A DNA stretch of 50,000 nucleotides from Cristatella mucedo (Eukaryota; Bryozoa; Phylactolaemata; Cristatellidae), in contig WPIO01000022.1 in the NCBI GenBank assembly GCA_009760855.2, positions 1,317,501 through 1,367,500 on the forward strand, written 5' to 3'. A model generated the notes under the pieces. It did no database searches. It worked only from the letters and a program-made list of their open reading frames with translations, and had not been told where the DNA came from. Each line of letters starts with the position of its first letter. Within the stretch, counting starts at the first letter, position 1. A program made the position numbers and the translations under genes. Below, piece by piece: positions 1-29,854 of this stretch.

Positions 1-2
1 CC

Positions 3-39
<37 letters not shown>

Positions 40-42
40 ACT
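1..42. repeat. (CT)n microsatellite
   Basis: Nearly pure CT dinucleotides at the left edge; it may extend beyond the window. Confidence 0.95.
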
Positions 43-79
43 TCTCTAATCTATCTCTAATGCTAATGATATACAAATA

Positions 80-143
80 TAAAGTGCCTAGAAAGAGATT
101 TCTCTGAGGGCGCTATATCAAATTTATTAGTAGTAGTAGTAGT
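80..143 (+). mobile_element. L2 3' tail fragment
   Basis: AAAGTGCCTAGAAAGAGATT, TCTCTGAGGGCGCTATATCA and a TTATTAGTAGTAG array. Only the tail is present, as expected for extreme 5' truncation. Confidence 0.7.
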
Positions 144-2021
144 GGTATATCTCTCTCACTCTGTGTCTCTCCTGTACAGCCGCTAAAAGGACTGATTGAG
201 CCGTAAGTAATACGTACGCAATGTTCTTGTAAACAATGTGCCAGAGGATTTCTTACGATAAACCAGGCCACATTTGAAGACTTCTTAAAATTCAAATGGA
301 AATTAACATATTGCCTCAGCTGTCAAGCTTCTTGCATTCAATGGAACCACTTTGCAGACTGCTGTATGCACACTTTCTAGCTATTGAAATCTGAAGAGTT
401 GACTGCCTATCGGCATTAAATTCCTACTCTTTTGCTCTGAAGTAGCCACACGTGGTGTTCTTGGGAACCGGTGTAACAGGCCAGATTAAACCCAGCCCCA
501 GAGGCGCAGTGAGGACTGGGCAGGGTGATGTCCCGGATGTCCCCGGACGCCAAGGGGCGCCAAAAGCAAAATGGATTGTGCATATTTTTTCAAAAGTTTT
601 TCATTTATGAATACCAATCTTGATTTCAAGCAAGTTCTTATTTCGTCGGACTTGACTATTTCTGGTCGAGCTAGTTCAGCGTGTTTACAGACTTGGACCA
701 AGTTGTAAAGTTCGACTCTCTGGCGATACACACGTGACAACAAGGAAACACCGAGGGGGCTTCAACCACCGTGTATTCGGCGGGCGCTTGATGCGCAACA
801 TGTACACGACCTTTCACCCCTCCATACGCCTTCCAACCGCCCTCCCCGTCCGCTCGCCCCATCCTGCCTGCCACAGGCGGGCTGCGTCAAGTTAAGGGTG
901 AGCCCGACCTGCTACGCTTCGTTAAGGGCGAGTCAGCGTGAAGTGGCTGAGCAGCGACCCACTATGAGACCGCACAAGCTGGGCTTATTTAACTGGCTGT
1001 GCTACGACAACGCAGCAGTCATGTCTTGCCACTTGTCAGGTGTCCAAAAGAGAAAACCGTCCAGAAATGAGAAGGCTGTATTCTTGTAAACGGTGATGAC
1101 CACAGCTTGAACCTGGTAGGAGTTCATGCTGCAAGTAAAGATTCCGTTGTAACTACCTCTTTTGAGCAATAGTGAGCACCTACTTATTCTTTTCAAGATC
1201 AACTTTGAGGTGGAATGAACTAAAGAAAGTCTGAGCCATCACTGACAAACGTAACTCTGCAGCAAGTTGAAGTGCAAGATTGGAGGCTGTGAAAGCTATC
1301 AATGATGGACTGAACAGCATTCTAGGTAATTTTGGAGCAACTATCTGAGGACACATTTGGAACTTCTTGAAAAAAGAAGTGGAACTGGCAGTCTCCTACG
1401 TTGTATTTTTAACTTTAACTTGTAGGCTTAGTTGCCATTTTGGTACAGCATCTTAACGAAGATTTTTCGCGTTCAGAAAAGACTGCATGATCTAAAAATG
1501 AACTTAAAAGACGCCTCTTGTGACCTCCACACTCTTGAGATTGAGTTGTCAAGACTTCGAGAAGATCTCTGCCATGATTCACTACTAGATGCCAAAAGAA
1601 AAAGTGAATTGTGAGGAGTTACAGTTCAACTGAGAATCCGCCGAAGGCAGACGTCGATTTAATAAGGAATCTCGAAAACCCAGGATTCACTTTACGGTTG
1701 TAATGGCGCTGTCCACGACGCACCAGCTGGCGCGAAATTTTTGGTGCTCGGCTTAACATCCACAAAACCGCAATTTGTTTTCAAATTTTTCTTTTGCTTT
1801 GATCGTATTTATTGGCTTAGTTGAAGTTGTAAGTGTCCCCATTTCAAATTGAAGACCGTCAGTGATCGATTCTTCTGCTCAGTAGAACCAAGGCTCTGCA
1901 ACTTGCTTCCACTCACTTCATGCATGCTCCCTGGCCTTCCAGGGTCGGCGCCGGCGTGGATTTGAGCCATATCGCAGATTCAAGTGTGTATCGCTCAAAA
2001 CTATTGATATAACAATAATAC
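144..2021. other. No recognised gene (left edge)
   Basis: Apart from the short frame at 1432-1614 I see no supported feature. A GC-richer block lies at about 740-960. Confidence 0.5.
1432..1614 (+). other. Short open frame, coiled-coil-like
   Basis: A 60-codon frame after a plausible acceptor (ACTTGTAG, 1424), with LHDLKMNLKDASCDLHTLEI and LSRLREDL in heptad-like spacing, ending in TGA. It may be a relic or the last exon of an unseen gene. Weak. Confidence 0.2.
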
Positions 2022-2095
2022 ACGACAAAGCGTCCTCAGAGAACACAAATACAATATATAGCTCAATCTCTTTCTAGGCGCTTTACAGTTGCTGG
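2022..2095 (-). mobile_element. L2 3' tail fragment
   Basis: Reverse-oriented tail: CAATAATACACGACAAAGCG, CTCAGAGAACAC, CTCAATCTCTTTCTAGGCGC, with a short internal insertion of AT-rich bases. Confidence 0.6.
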
Positions 2096-3234
2096 CATTA
2101 CAGGGTATAATTTAGCCTGTATGGGTATAAAGTGGCCTAGGTCATAAAATATCTCCAGGGTATTAAGTGGCCCAGGCTGCTATAACCGCAGGTATACTCC
2201 GGTCAGGTGGTATACTCTAGCCTGTTAGACCGGTTATTGAATCATTCCGAACCGTTTAGCTCGCTCGTGCCTCTTTGGCCCGTTTCTCCACTATTCGGAC
2301 CTGTGTATTATCCGTATTCACAGAAAGCTGACGGACTTTCACCTGCTCGCTCGCCAGAAAGAGATTTTTAATGTCATATATATGTTAGCTGCAAGGAGAT
2401 TGATAACGGGCGCTAACACTTTCAATGGCAACTGATCTTAGATGCCCAATTTGTTGTGCCTCATGAGTTGGCAATTTGTTTTGTTTCTTAATCATTTAAT
2501 TTATTCCCACATTATCATCCTTCTGAATTCGCCTACTACACGGACTTACTTTGCCAGTCTTCTGTCAGCATTCCATATAATACCGTTATCGAATCGCCGC
2601 AGGAATGTAGTTTCAAGTAGATTTTTCCCATTGCTGCAAGTGGTAGCCTATATGAAAAAGAGGCACTTCTTTGCATTGGGCAGACACGTACGTACGCACA
2701 GATTGTAAAAGCTGGAAAATGGCCATCCTAACATATAGGTTGAAGGCTTTGATAGATCACAAATTTTAAGCCGGGCTGGCTAGGTCTAAACTACCTGTTT
2801 GGCACCAAGTATGCAGTCTTAAGATGCAAATGAAGGCTCAAATAGTTATTGTTAGTTATAGTTCATTGTTAAAGAGCTTAAGAACTGCATCCGATTGAAG
2901 ATCTGCTAGCGCCACTGTCTTACTGTCACAACAATTTTTAGTGGTGCCTATTTTTTATATGCTGCATTGCAGCTTTTTAGTGCCCCTTGTGAGTGCTACG
3001 CATAGTGGTCGGAATTATTTGCGTTGAATCTCTCAGCTTGCACGCCTTGCAGTTTACCTTCATATATGTCCACACTTGATGCTCTGGATGGCAGTGGAGT
3101 TTCATCGCGTTTGTCTGATTTGAGGATGATGCTGGAGAATGCATGCAATTTATTTTCGGTATACAGTGAACGGGATCTGCGAAAAGAAGGTAGAGAGCAC
3201 ACCCGCGACTTCTGTCCGTTGCCTCAGTAGCTAC
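2096..3234. other. No recognised gene
   Basis: AT-leaning DNA with imperfect short repeats around 2100-2230 (GGTATAA, AAGTGGCC repeated). A 68-codon plus-strand frame at 3024-3230 has no recognised similarity. Confidence 0.5.
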
Positions 3235-3560
3235 GAATCAAGCATCGAATCTAAGACCTCCGGCTCTCTGGCTTACAGCTCGCTTCTGTCGGCTGCACCA
3301 GCTTACTTATCCAACCTCATAGCTCTTCCAATGCGGTCTCGAATCACCTGCTCTTAGTCTTCAAATCAGCTCGCAATTATTCGATGTGAATTTAAAATCT
3401 TGGATCAGGCTTTCAGTTCGTACCCGCCGATAGTCCGGAACTCACACCTTATTTTACCACCGGTATTGACTTTGTATCATTTAAGTCTCAGATCAAACGC
3501 ATTATTCTCTTTAGCTTTCCTCAAACCCCAGTGAACTTTGGAAAGCATTAGATAAAATGC
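3235..3560 (+). mobile_element. Decayed LINE fragment (L2-like C-terminus)
   Basis: Frames with shifts show SAAPAYLSNLIA and, later, VSFKSQIKRIILFS, which resemble the APAYLSDL and FKSxLKTHLF motifs at the end of L2 reverse transcriptases. It is too diverged to align with the other copies. Confidence 0.4.
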
Positions 3561-3821
3561 AGGATTTGGGCCGTAATTAGCTAGAACCTCAGAATCCGAT
3601 GCAAGCGTTTTTACTACTGTACGAAGGCAAATTTAAATGGATTTAAAGCACCACCTTAGTCAAATGAAACATTTTTCGCCTGGATTGTGGCTATTTCTGT
3701 CCACCAGAGAGTGCCTAGATGACCCTGGTTTCAGGACACCAGGTGGGGAACTCCTTACAGGCCTTAATCATTGTACCCGACTCATCTCACTATACTTTGG
3801 GCGAGTCAAATACCGAGCTGG

Positions 3822-4030
3822 TTAGGACCAGTGGTTAAGGTGCTCGCATCGATCCAAGGTCGCGGGCTTGAACCCCGTGGCATATGCGAAGCACCTGAAT
3901 AATAATAATAAATACACTTGATAAAGAGACCTCAGAGAACTCACCCCTTTCTAGGCGCTTTAACTTTGCTGAGTAGAGATTGAGTTCTCTTGGGGCGCTA
4001 TACAAATGATTTATATTTATTTATCTTCCG
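3822..4030 (+). mobile_element. SINE-A copy split by a nested L2 tail
   Basis: Head with GACCAGTGGTTAAGGTGCTC and GGGCTTGAACCCC at 3830-3885, and tail AGAGATTGAGTTCTCTTGGG with the closing stem at 3975-4030. Between them, about 3897-3972 is an inverted L2 tail (ATAATAATAAA, CTCAGAGAACTC, TTTCTAGGCGCTTTA). Confidence 0.75.
3897..3972 (-). mobile_element. L2 3' tail inserted in SINE-A
   Basis: A very short 5'-truncated L2 copy, only the terminal hairpin and ATT-type array, in reverse orientation within the SINE. Short flanking similarity (GAATA and GAGTA) may be a target duplication. Confidence 0.6.
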
Positions 4031-4520
4031 ACAGGCAGTTTTGAAAGCGAGGGCAGGACAATGACAAGCTGCCTGAATAATGGGACTGCTCGGCCTTGTC
4101 AAGCATATGTTTCACCACATACATTTTCTGAGGCAGACTGGCAATAATAGCAGACTGCGAGCAAAAATCGAGGGCATGATATTACCAAGTTTCTAAGTAT
4201 CGATACAGGCTACTTTTGAAATTGGAATAAATCCAGTCGGAGTCTAGTCTTTAAACGGTGTTTACACCTGCTTTATAAGGCAGTTTTAGAAGTCTTAGTG
4301 AATAAAAAGGCTTATTTTCGGTACCATATTCGAGCTATTACCCAAGGTTCGTAGACACAATCGTCCTTAAGTATTGAACTTTTGCCGTAAAAAGACTTAA
4401 GGCAATCGGAGAAATCCGAATACCGATTAGGAAGCAAAGCATCGCAAAGAGGTGATATCAAGCATGTTTTGGCACCAATATTCTCGTCATGTAGTCAAAT
4501 AGGCTCTGGGAACAACATGC

Positions 4521-5075
4521 TAATGTAATGTAATGTATCTCTATCTGTAACTCCACAAAGCCATTAAGACTATGTGGGTGTTACACATAAGAGTTTTGAA
4601 TAGCACACTCACAGCCTAAGCGGCTTTCGGTACGCATTCGGTAGCCAACCGACTTCATCTCAAGCAACAAAGAGAAAGTGGGAAGCATAGCAGAGTCAGG
4701 AGAGCAGTTGAGGTAGTGAGTAGCATGGAAGTGGCACCTCAAGGCGGCAGAAAAGGATGAGCCATAGTCGTCAGCAGAAGAGTAGTTGTCATTGCGTAAG
4801 AACTGGAAGCGAGTTCCACAGTCTAGGACCTGCATAACTAAAGCTTCTGTCGCCAACGGTCTTTAAGCGGAGGAATGGGACAGCTAATTTATTGTCCATA
4901 CAGGACCTGAGGAGGCTGAAACTGATGCAGCAATTCAGCTAGGTATGAAGGAGCCAAAACCGAAGCAGGCCTTGTGGGTCAACATAAGAACTTTGCTCTG
5001 TATCGGTTGATCAACCGGCAGCCACCCTAGCTCTTTTAGCAAAGGAGACACGTGATCAAACGGCTAATGGTGACT
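4521..5075 (-). mobile_element. L2-2 LINE fragment (second L2-like family)
   Basis: The reverse complement encodes the C-terminal part of the same LINE type as 36240-37005, including WQEL-like, GDRSF and LRNDNYSSADDYGSSFS-type blocks. It ends with GGCTTTGTGGAGTTACAGAT followed by a (TTACA)n-type array at 4521-4537. The tail differs from that of the main L2 family. Confidence 0.65.
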
Positions 5076-5828
5076 AAAGGGGTGTTATTTCATGTCCAGA
5101 GGGTTTCAATAATGTTAAAACTGTATTTAGAGGGTCGTGAACAGGTTTTTTCAATGCTCTAAGGAAATATCCGATTTATAAATAAAGAATCATATTTCGT
5201 AGAAAAAATTCACTTATCGTGTAGAGTCTGGAACTGACTAACCGCGATAAAAGAGGGACGACTGTTTACCCATGGTTCCCGAAACCCTCAGTGTCCCTAT
5301 GACATGCAATACAATAGATGTAGACGCAGAGTTATACAGTAAAAGGCAATAATAAATGAAAAACTTTCATATCAATAGCAATATACATAAGATATAGCAT
5401 ACTGAACAGCTACGACATACTATACTGTACTGTCAGTACTGCTAAGAACAAATAACATCATGTCTAAAAAACAAACAATTTGGAAGCTGAAATTGAGGCC
5501 GGTTCACCAGCGGAACATCATGAGGTATAGAAACAGTAACAGTCACTCCAGCAATAAGGATCACATCGAGTGATCCATTCAAAGAAGCAACAGCTATAGT
5601 TGTAGATTGTAAAAGCACAAGCCGGGGTACTGCTGAGAAGCCGCAGCAGTAGCACAGTGGCCGCACGATGCCCCAAATGCTAGCACATCCACGAGGCTGC
5701 CCACAATGCCAGGCATCATCGACAGACATTACACAGGAATTTTATGTTGCAATCATATGCAAAAATGATTCACATATTGCTGTCTCCAAATAGTATTCAA
5801 TATATGGAAGCAGCCACCTCCAGACAAA
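5076..5828. other. Downstream region of the phosphotransferase gene
   Basis: Expected to hold its 3' UTR. A 95-codon minus-strand frame (5729-5442) has no recognised similarity and is not needed by the gene model. Confidence 0.5.
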
Positions 5829-25169
<19,341 letters not shown>

Positions 25170-25460
25170 CGCCGGGGCAGTGCAGCAGCAGCAGACCAGC
25201 TACAACGACTCCTTACTGTGCGTATTTCAGTGCCCTGATATAATGCGCAATATTGACTAAAACCGTTTAAATCAAATCAAAAAACATATTTTAGGTAACA
25301 TTAGAAAAATAAAAATAAAACCTTGCGAAATACCTTTGATGTCGCTAAGCGTAACGGTAAGCAGCAGTCTATGGCGGCCTGCCGAGCCTAGTTCCGGCGC
25401 GCAGGGCGGGTAGCCAGCGTCCTCACCGTAAGTGGCAGTATTCGGTCAGTTCGATAAGAT
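25170..25460. promoter_or_regulatory. Putative promoter region upstream of the phosphotransferase, possibly bidirectional
   Basis: The stretch just upstream of the phosphotransferase ATG contains a locally CpG-richer block (about 25376-25430) in otherwise AT-leaning DNA. On the plus strand, CCTCACC followed by GTAAGT (donor near 25430) could end a non-coding first exon of the SCAF1-like gene, whose first coding exon begins at 29855. No TATA box is evident. This is inference from position and composition. Confidence 0.3.
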
Positions 25461-26567
25461 GCAGCCATCGCTTCGCTAATTTGTGTACCTGCGCATGTTT
25501 GATGCATGGTTTTGAAGTTTTCTGCTCTTTGATGCATCGGGCCGTTGTCGACTCGTGTCAGCCAGCACTTTGTCCCGCTGTAACTAGTATCCTCGATGTT
25601 TTTTGTCAACTTCCTGTTTATGAGAATATGCAGAAATGTGTTCTGTGAATTTTGAGTAGTGATTTTTTTAGGTTACTAAATGTTGGAGACTTTTTGCCCT
25701 GATATTGTGACCGTAGGTCGTAGATTTTGATAGCCGCTGAACCGATCAGATTTCTTAGTTCTCCTGTGCTAGTACTAAATTCAACGGGCCTCCGAGTTTC
25801 GCGCGTGAGATTCACCGAGAGACATCTGCTGGTTGGTAGTCCAATGTACTGCCACATGTTAATTACGAAGAATACCGGCGCCCCTCGATGCCTCAGATTC
25901 GACCACGAAGAGCTGCACGGCAGTTGTATTCCATTGCCCAATCAATTTAAGTTTTGTGCGACTACGTTTTGCACCTCTGTATCGTGCTGGGAGCATGTGG
26001 AATATATAGTCAGCTATTCGCGAAAGAGATAATCCGGATTCCAAGCAGCGGCGGTGTGGTTGACTGACAGTTCGGCCTTGGTTTCGTTTTTGCGGTATCT
26101 GCCGATCGGCTCACATCCACTCTTTTCGCCTTCGACTCCACATGTAACTCATGTCTGACGGATGTGTGGTTTAGGCAAGAACATAGAAAGGTATCTTCAT
26201 GTTTCGTCGCGTAATGGTCCGTTTGATCCGAGTTGGTTGGTGGCATCAACTACAGCTCAAGTACTGCAGAAGTTCTGGGTTTACACTTGCCGATTTGCTA
26301 GGTACTTTGGTTAATGCGTTCATCCTGAGCTTGGTGTAGCTTTAGTTGACCAAGTTCACCATAATTTTGTTGCAGTAATTGTGTTTTAATTACGTGCTAG
26401 TTTCCTGAAACCGGAATCGTTGACTTTTCCTCTGTTATTCGTAGATCACAGTGATAGTGTTTGCAGTCATGCTTTGGCATTTCGTAGCAGCAACACGATT
26501 TCCTCAGGTTTTGTATTGGTACATTGTAACAGAGGGAAGTGCGTTACGGTAGCTCTTTATTTTAAAA
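25461..26567. other. Intergenic or 5' intron of the SCAF1-like gene
   Basis: No repeat found. Overlapping frames of about 100 codons exist on both strands (25727-26032 plus, 25618-25941 minus) without known motifs. If the SCAF1-like gene has a non-coding first exon near 25.4 kb, this is intron. Confidence 0.4.
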
Positions 26568-26720
26568 GTGAAAAAAGTTATTTGTATAGCACCTAAGAGA
26601 TCTCAATCTCTATTCAGTCGCCTTTCATATGCGGTAGGACTAGATCCCACGACAATGGTTGTTCAAGGCAAACACCTTACCTTTGGGCCAAACCAAGGCA
26701 GGCCTATTCCTTTCAAGTCT
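26568..26720 (-). mobile_element. SINE-A, minus strand
   Basis: Reverse complement shows a head with GGCCCAAAGGTAAGGTG, B-box region GTGGGATCTAGTCC, then CATATGAAAGGCG and the AGAGATTGAGATCTCTTAGG hairpin with a TATACAAATAAC tail. Confidence 0.7.
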
Positions 26721-26831
26721 GCTGGCTACTTACTGTATATAAGTAGAAGGTACCAGTAGGCGGATTCAGCTGGCTCAGTTATTTAGCAGCTGCAGAGCCT
26801 TTGCGATGGTCATCCTGCTAGCAACGAGCAC

Positions 26832-27002
26832 TAATAATAATTATAATACATTTGATATAGCATAAGAGAACTCGATCTCTTTCTAGACACGACATTTGCC
26901 ACAAAGGAAGCACGATCGAATGGTCAGTGGTAGCATGCTCGATGACAACAAGAATAACATGTTGTTAGAGGTGGCATGCACTGGGTCAGAATGCAAGCAC
27001 TA
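26832..27002 (-). mobile_element. L2 3' end fragment
   Basis: TAATAATTATAATACATTTG array, CTCGATCTCTTTCTAG tail and 3' UTR blocks (GGTAGCATGCTCGATG, GTGGCATGCACTGGGTCAG) in reverse orientation. Confidence 0.65.
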
Positions 27003-27699
27003 AAGAGTTGTCTGCTTCGTTGGGGCTCGTACCGATGACCTAGGCTGTGAAGCTGGAGCCCCTTAACCCTGGGCACATTAGTTATAATGGCATATCATAG
27101 AAATTGTGGCAAGTACTGGCAATCAAGTGCTTAGCTGTTTGAAGCTAGCTAGGCTACAGGGCCCTACTGAGAGTGACTGATATCCTCGTGAAATACTTAT
27201 TAGGTTCAATGCCCCTCATGTTTTTGGCTGCTAAGATTGGTGCTACTGTTCAGACCACTTTCTAGTTGTGCTGTCCATTTTGCAAGGTTTGACTTGGCTT
27301 GCCATTGCTTGGTCAGCCATCTAGACAGCTGTCTCATTCATCTCCGACGGTATCAAAGCAAAGGATGAGCCAGAGTCCACTAAATAGGTGAATTTATTAC
27401 GCTTTGATCTGCCATGCTTTCCAGGGCTATTCGAGCTCTTAAGGCACAGTGGATATTATCTGTATTACTTATTGGCTTGAGTCCATCCAACAGTAAGCTA
27501 TCAGTTTAGAAGTTCTATAAAGTCAGATGCATTTGAAAGCATCGTGTTCAGATGATGCTTTAGACTGTACAAACTGCATGACCTTGCCTTGACAAGGCAT
27601 ATGGCTAATGACCATCTAACTGCCCGGCAACAACTAGAGCTTGGAGTAGGCTGCATAGCTAGCTGATCAATATGCTGCCATCTGAGGGAGTCCATCCCT
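27003..27699. other. No recognised feature
   Basis: Lies between two L2 copies. It may contain the more diverged upstream part of the 27.7-kb L2 copy, but I cannot align it. Confidence 0.4.
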
Positions 27700-29552
27700 A
27701 AGATGGCAGCACCCCCCCCTGGAATCCTGTCCCTTAATTCCATGCAGGACCTCAATGTCTACATCCATGGTCACTAGTGACCTCGTCCTCAAGTCCATAT
27801 CCATATCACAGATGACAACCAGGCAGTCCTCTAGACCCTATTCCCACTGTCCTGTTTCTACAATGTGTTGATCTGCTGCCATGCATAACTAACATCATAA
27901 ATATGTCATTAGCCTCAGGTAATGTCCCAGCACCTTTGAAAAGGCGTTTGTCGGGCCACTACTCAAGAAAGCGACACTAGACCAAGAGAACTTGAACAAC
28001 TTTTGCTCAGTCTCTCTTCTAACGTTCCTATCAAAGGCACTAGCACGAGTTGTAGAAGACCAGCTGAACTCATTTTTGAGTCGTGTTTTAGAGTTAATCT
28101 CTCCACAGAGTCGGCATTGCTCCGAGTGCATAAAGACCTACTTAAGATTGCAGACTAAGGTAGAGTCTTTCTGCCTGATTTGCTCGATCCTTTGGCAGCT
28201 TTTGATACTATCGATCACCAAGTTCTTCTTGAGTGCCTCTCATCACGCCTGAACATTACTGGCACTGCATTGCAATGGTTCAGGTCCTATCTCAGTGGGA
28301 GACTCCAGAGTATTGATGTGAATGGACAAACTTAATCCGAGAAAGCTCTGAAATATGGGGTACCTTAGGTTCATGTTCTTGGTCCCTTTCTTTTCACGGT
28401 GTAGGCTCTCTGTAGCCGATGTGATTGCCAGGCACAATTTAGGCTTTCACTTATATGCAGATGACGCTCAGTTGTACCTTTGCTGTGAGCTCTCTCAGAC
28501 CTCCAGCACGTCAAATTCTCTCAACTCCTTTGCTGCACGTATTGCTTCCTTGCTGCACGTATATAACATTCGCACATGCAGGGCAGAAAACTTTCTTAAA
28601 TGGAATGATAAAACCAACTTCCTAGTTATCGGCAAACCTAGTGTGATTCAGAAATGGGAAAGGTTAATGCTCAAAATCGGCTCTGCCAGCATATCTCCTG
28701 TTGAATCTGCACAAAATCTAGGTGTCATGTTCCAAAGTGACCTTTCATTAGACGACCACATCAGGTCCATAGTCAAGTCTGCCTACTTTTAGCTCCATAA
28801 CTGTGCTAAAATTCAGGCTTGTTTAGATAGGGACACCACATCTAAATTGGTCCATGCATTTGTGACATCCTGTCTTGTCTTCTGCAGCTCACTCCTTGCT
28901 GGTCTACCGGCCTGTGCAATTAGGAGCTTATAGCTCGTGCAAAACTCTGTAGCTAGGCTTGTCTGTCGTGAGCGTTGCAGTTGCCACATCACACCACTTC
29001 TTGCCGACCTGCACTGGCTCCCAGTCAAGCAACCGATCGACTTCAAGGTTTTGTCTCTTACTTGAAAGTCCCTTCATTCTTTGGCTCCAGCCTACCTATC
29101 AGATCTACTCCCTCACCAGGATAAGCATCGCACCTCCTGCTATTAGCACTCTAATTGTTAACCCATTCCTCTTAGAAATCCCAAATCCTTTGGAAACCGT
29201 GCCTTTAGTTCTTATGCTCCCAAAGCCTGGAACTCAATTCCAACTTAGGTCACGGCATCTCCTGACGTGTCCACATTTAAAAATAAACTAAAAATGCACC
29301 TGTTTATCATAGCATTTAGCAGGTGTGATTGAACCTTTATGTGCATATGGGTGCTGCCACTGTGTATGCTGCCACTAACCATACTTGCATGCTGACCCTG
29401 TGCATGTCACCCCTAACCATGTTATTCTTGTTGTTTATTGAGCATGCTACCACTAATCAATCGATCGTGCTTCCTTTGCAGCAAATGTGAAGTGCCTAGA
29501 AAGAGATTCAGTTCTCTGAGGGCACCATATCAAATGTGAGATTATTATTACC
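27700..29552 (+). mobile_element. Longest L2 LINE copy, inactive
   Basis: Starts upstream of the RT domain (CACTAGTGACCTCGTCCTC is shared with the 13-kb copy) and runs through FNTIDH-like, YADDAQLYL, MGKPSVIQK-like and LHWLPVKQ-like blocks to the tail near 29500-29550. Frameshifts and stops break it throughout. Its 3' end lies about 300 bp before the SCAF1-like start. Confidence 0.83.
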
Positions 29553-29854
29553 AAACCTTTCCCCGGGCCACTTAGCTTGTGTAAATATTGGTTTTTTCGG
29601 TTGCCTGTTTCCGACAGCCTCCCACTCTGTCGATCTTTCGTAAAAAAAATTGAATCCCTTTGGGTAGCAGATTTGACTTATTGCTGTTGTTGTCGCACCT
29701 TTACTGGCTGTTACACTGCATCGTTGTGTCAAATGTCTTTCTCTTTTTTTTAGGGGTGACAATAGGCTGTAAACGTTTTGTTGTAATAGACTTCTACAAG
29801 TTTGATTGACATTGTGCTTGTGACATTTTACTGCATCCATGATCTAAACCAGGG

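Noticed and set aside
5442-5729. 95-codon minus-strand frame as the last phosphotransferase exon
   Set aside because: No family similarity; the segment 5963-5829 has an acceptor, correct phase, the conserved last membrane segment and a stop.
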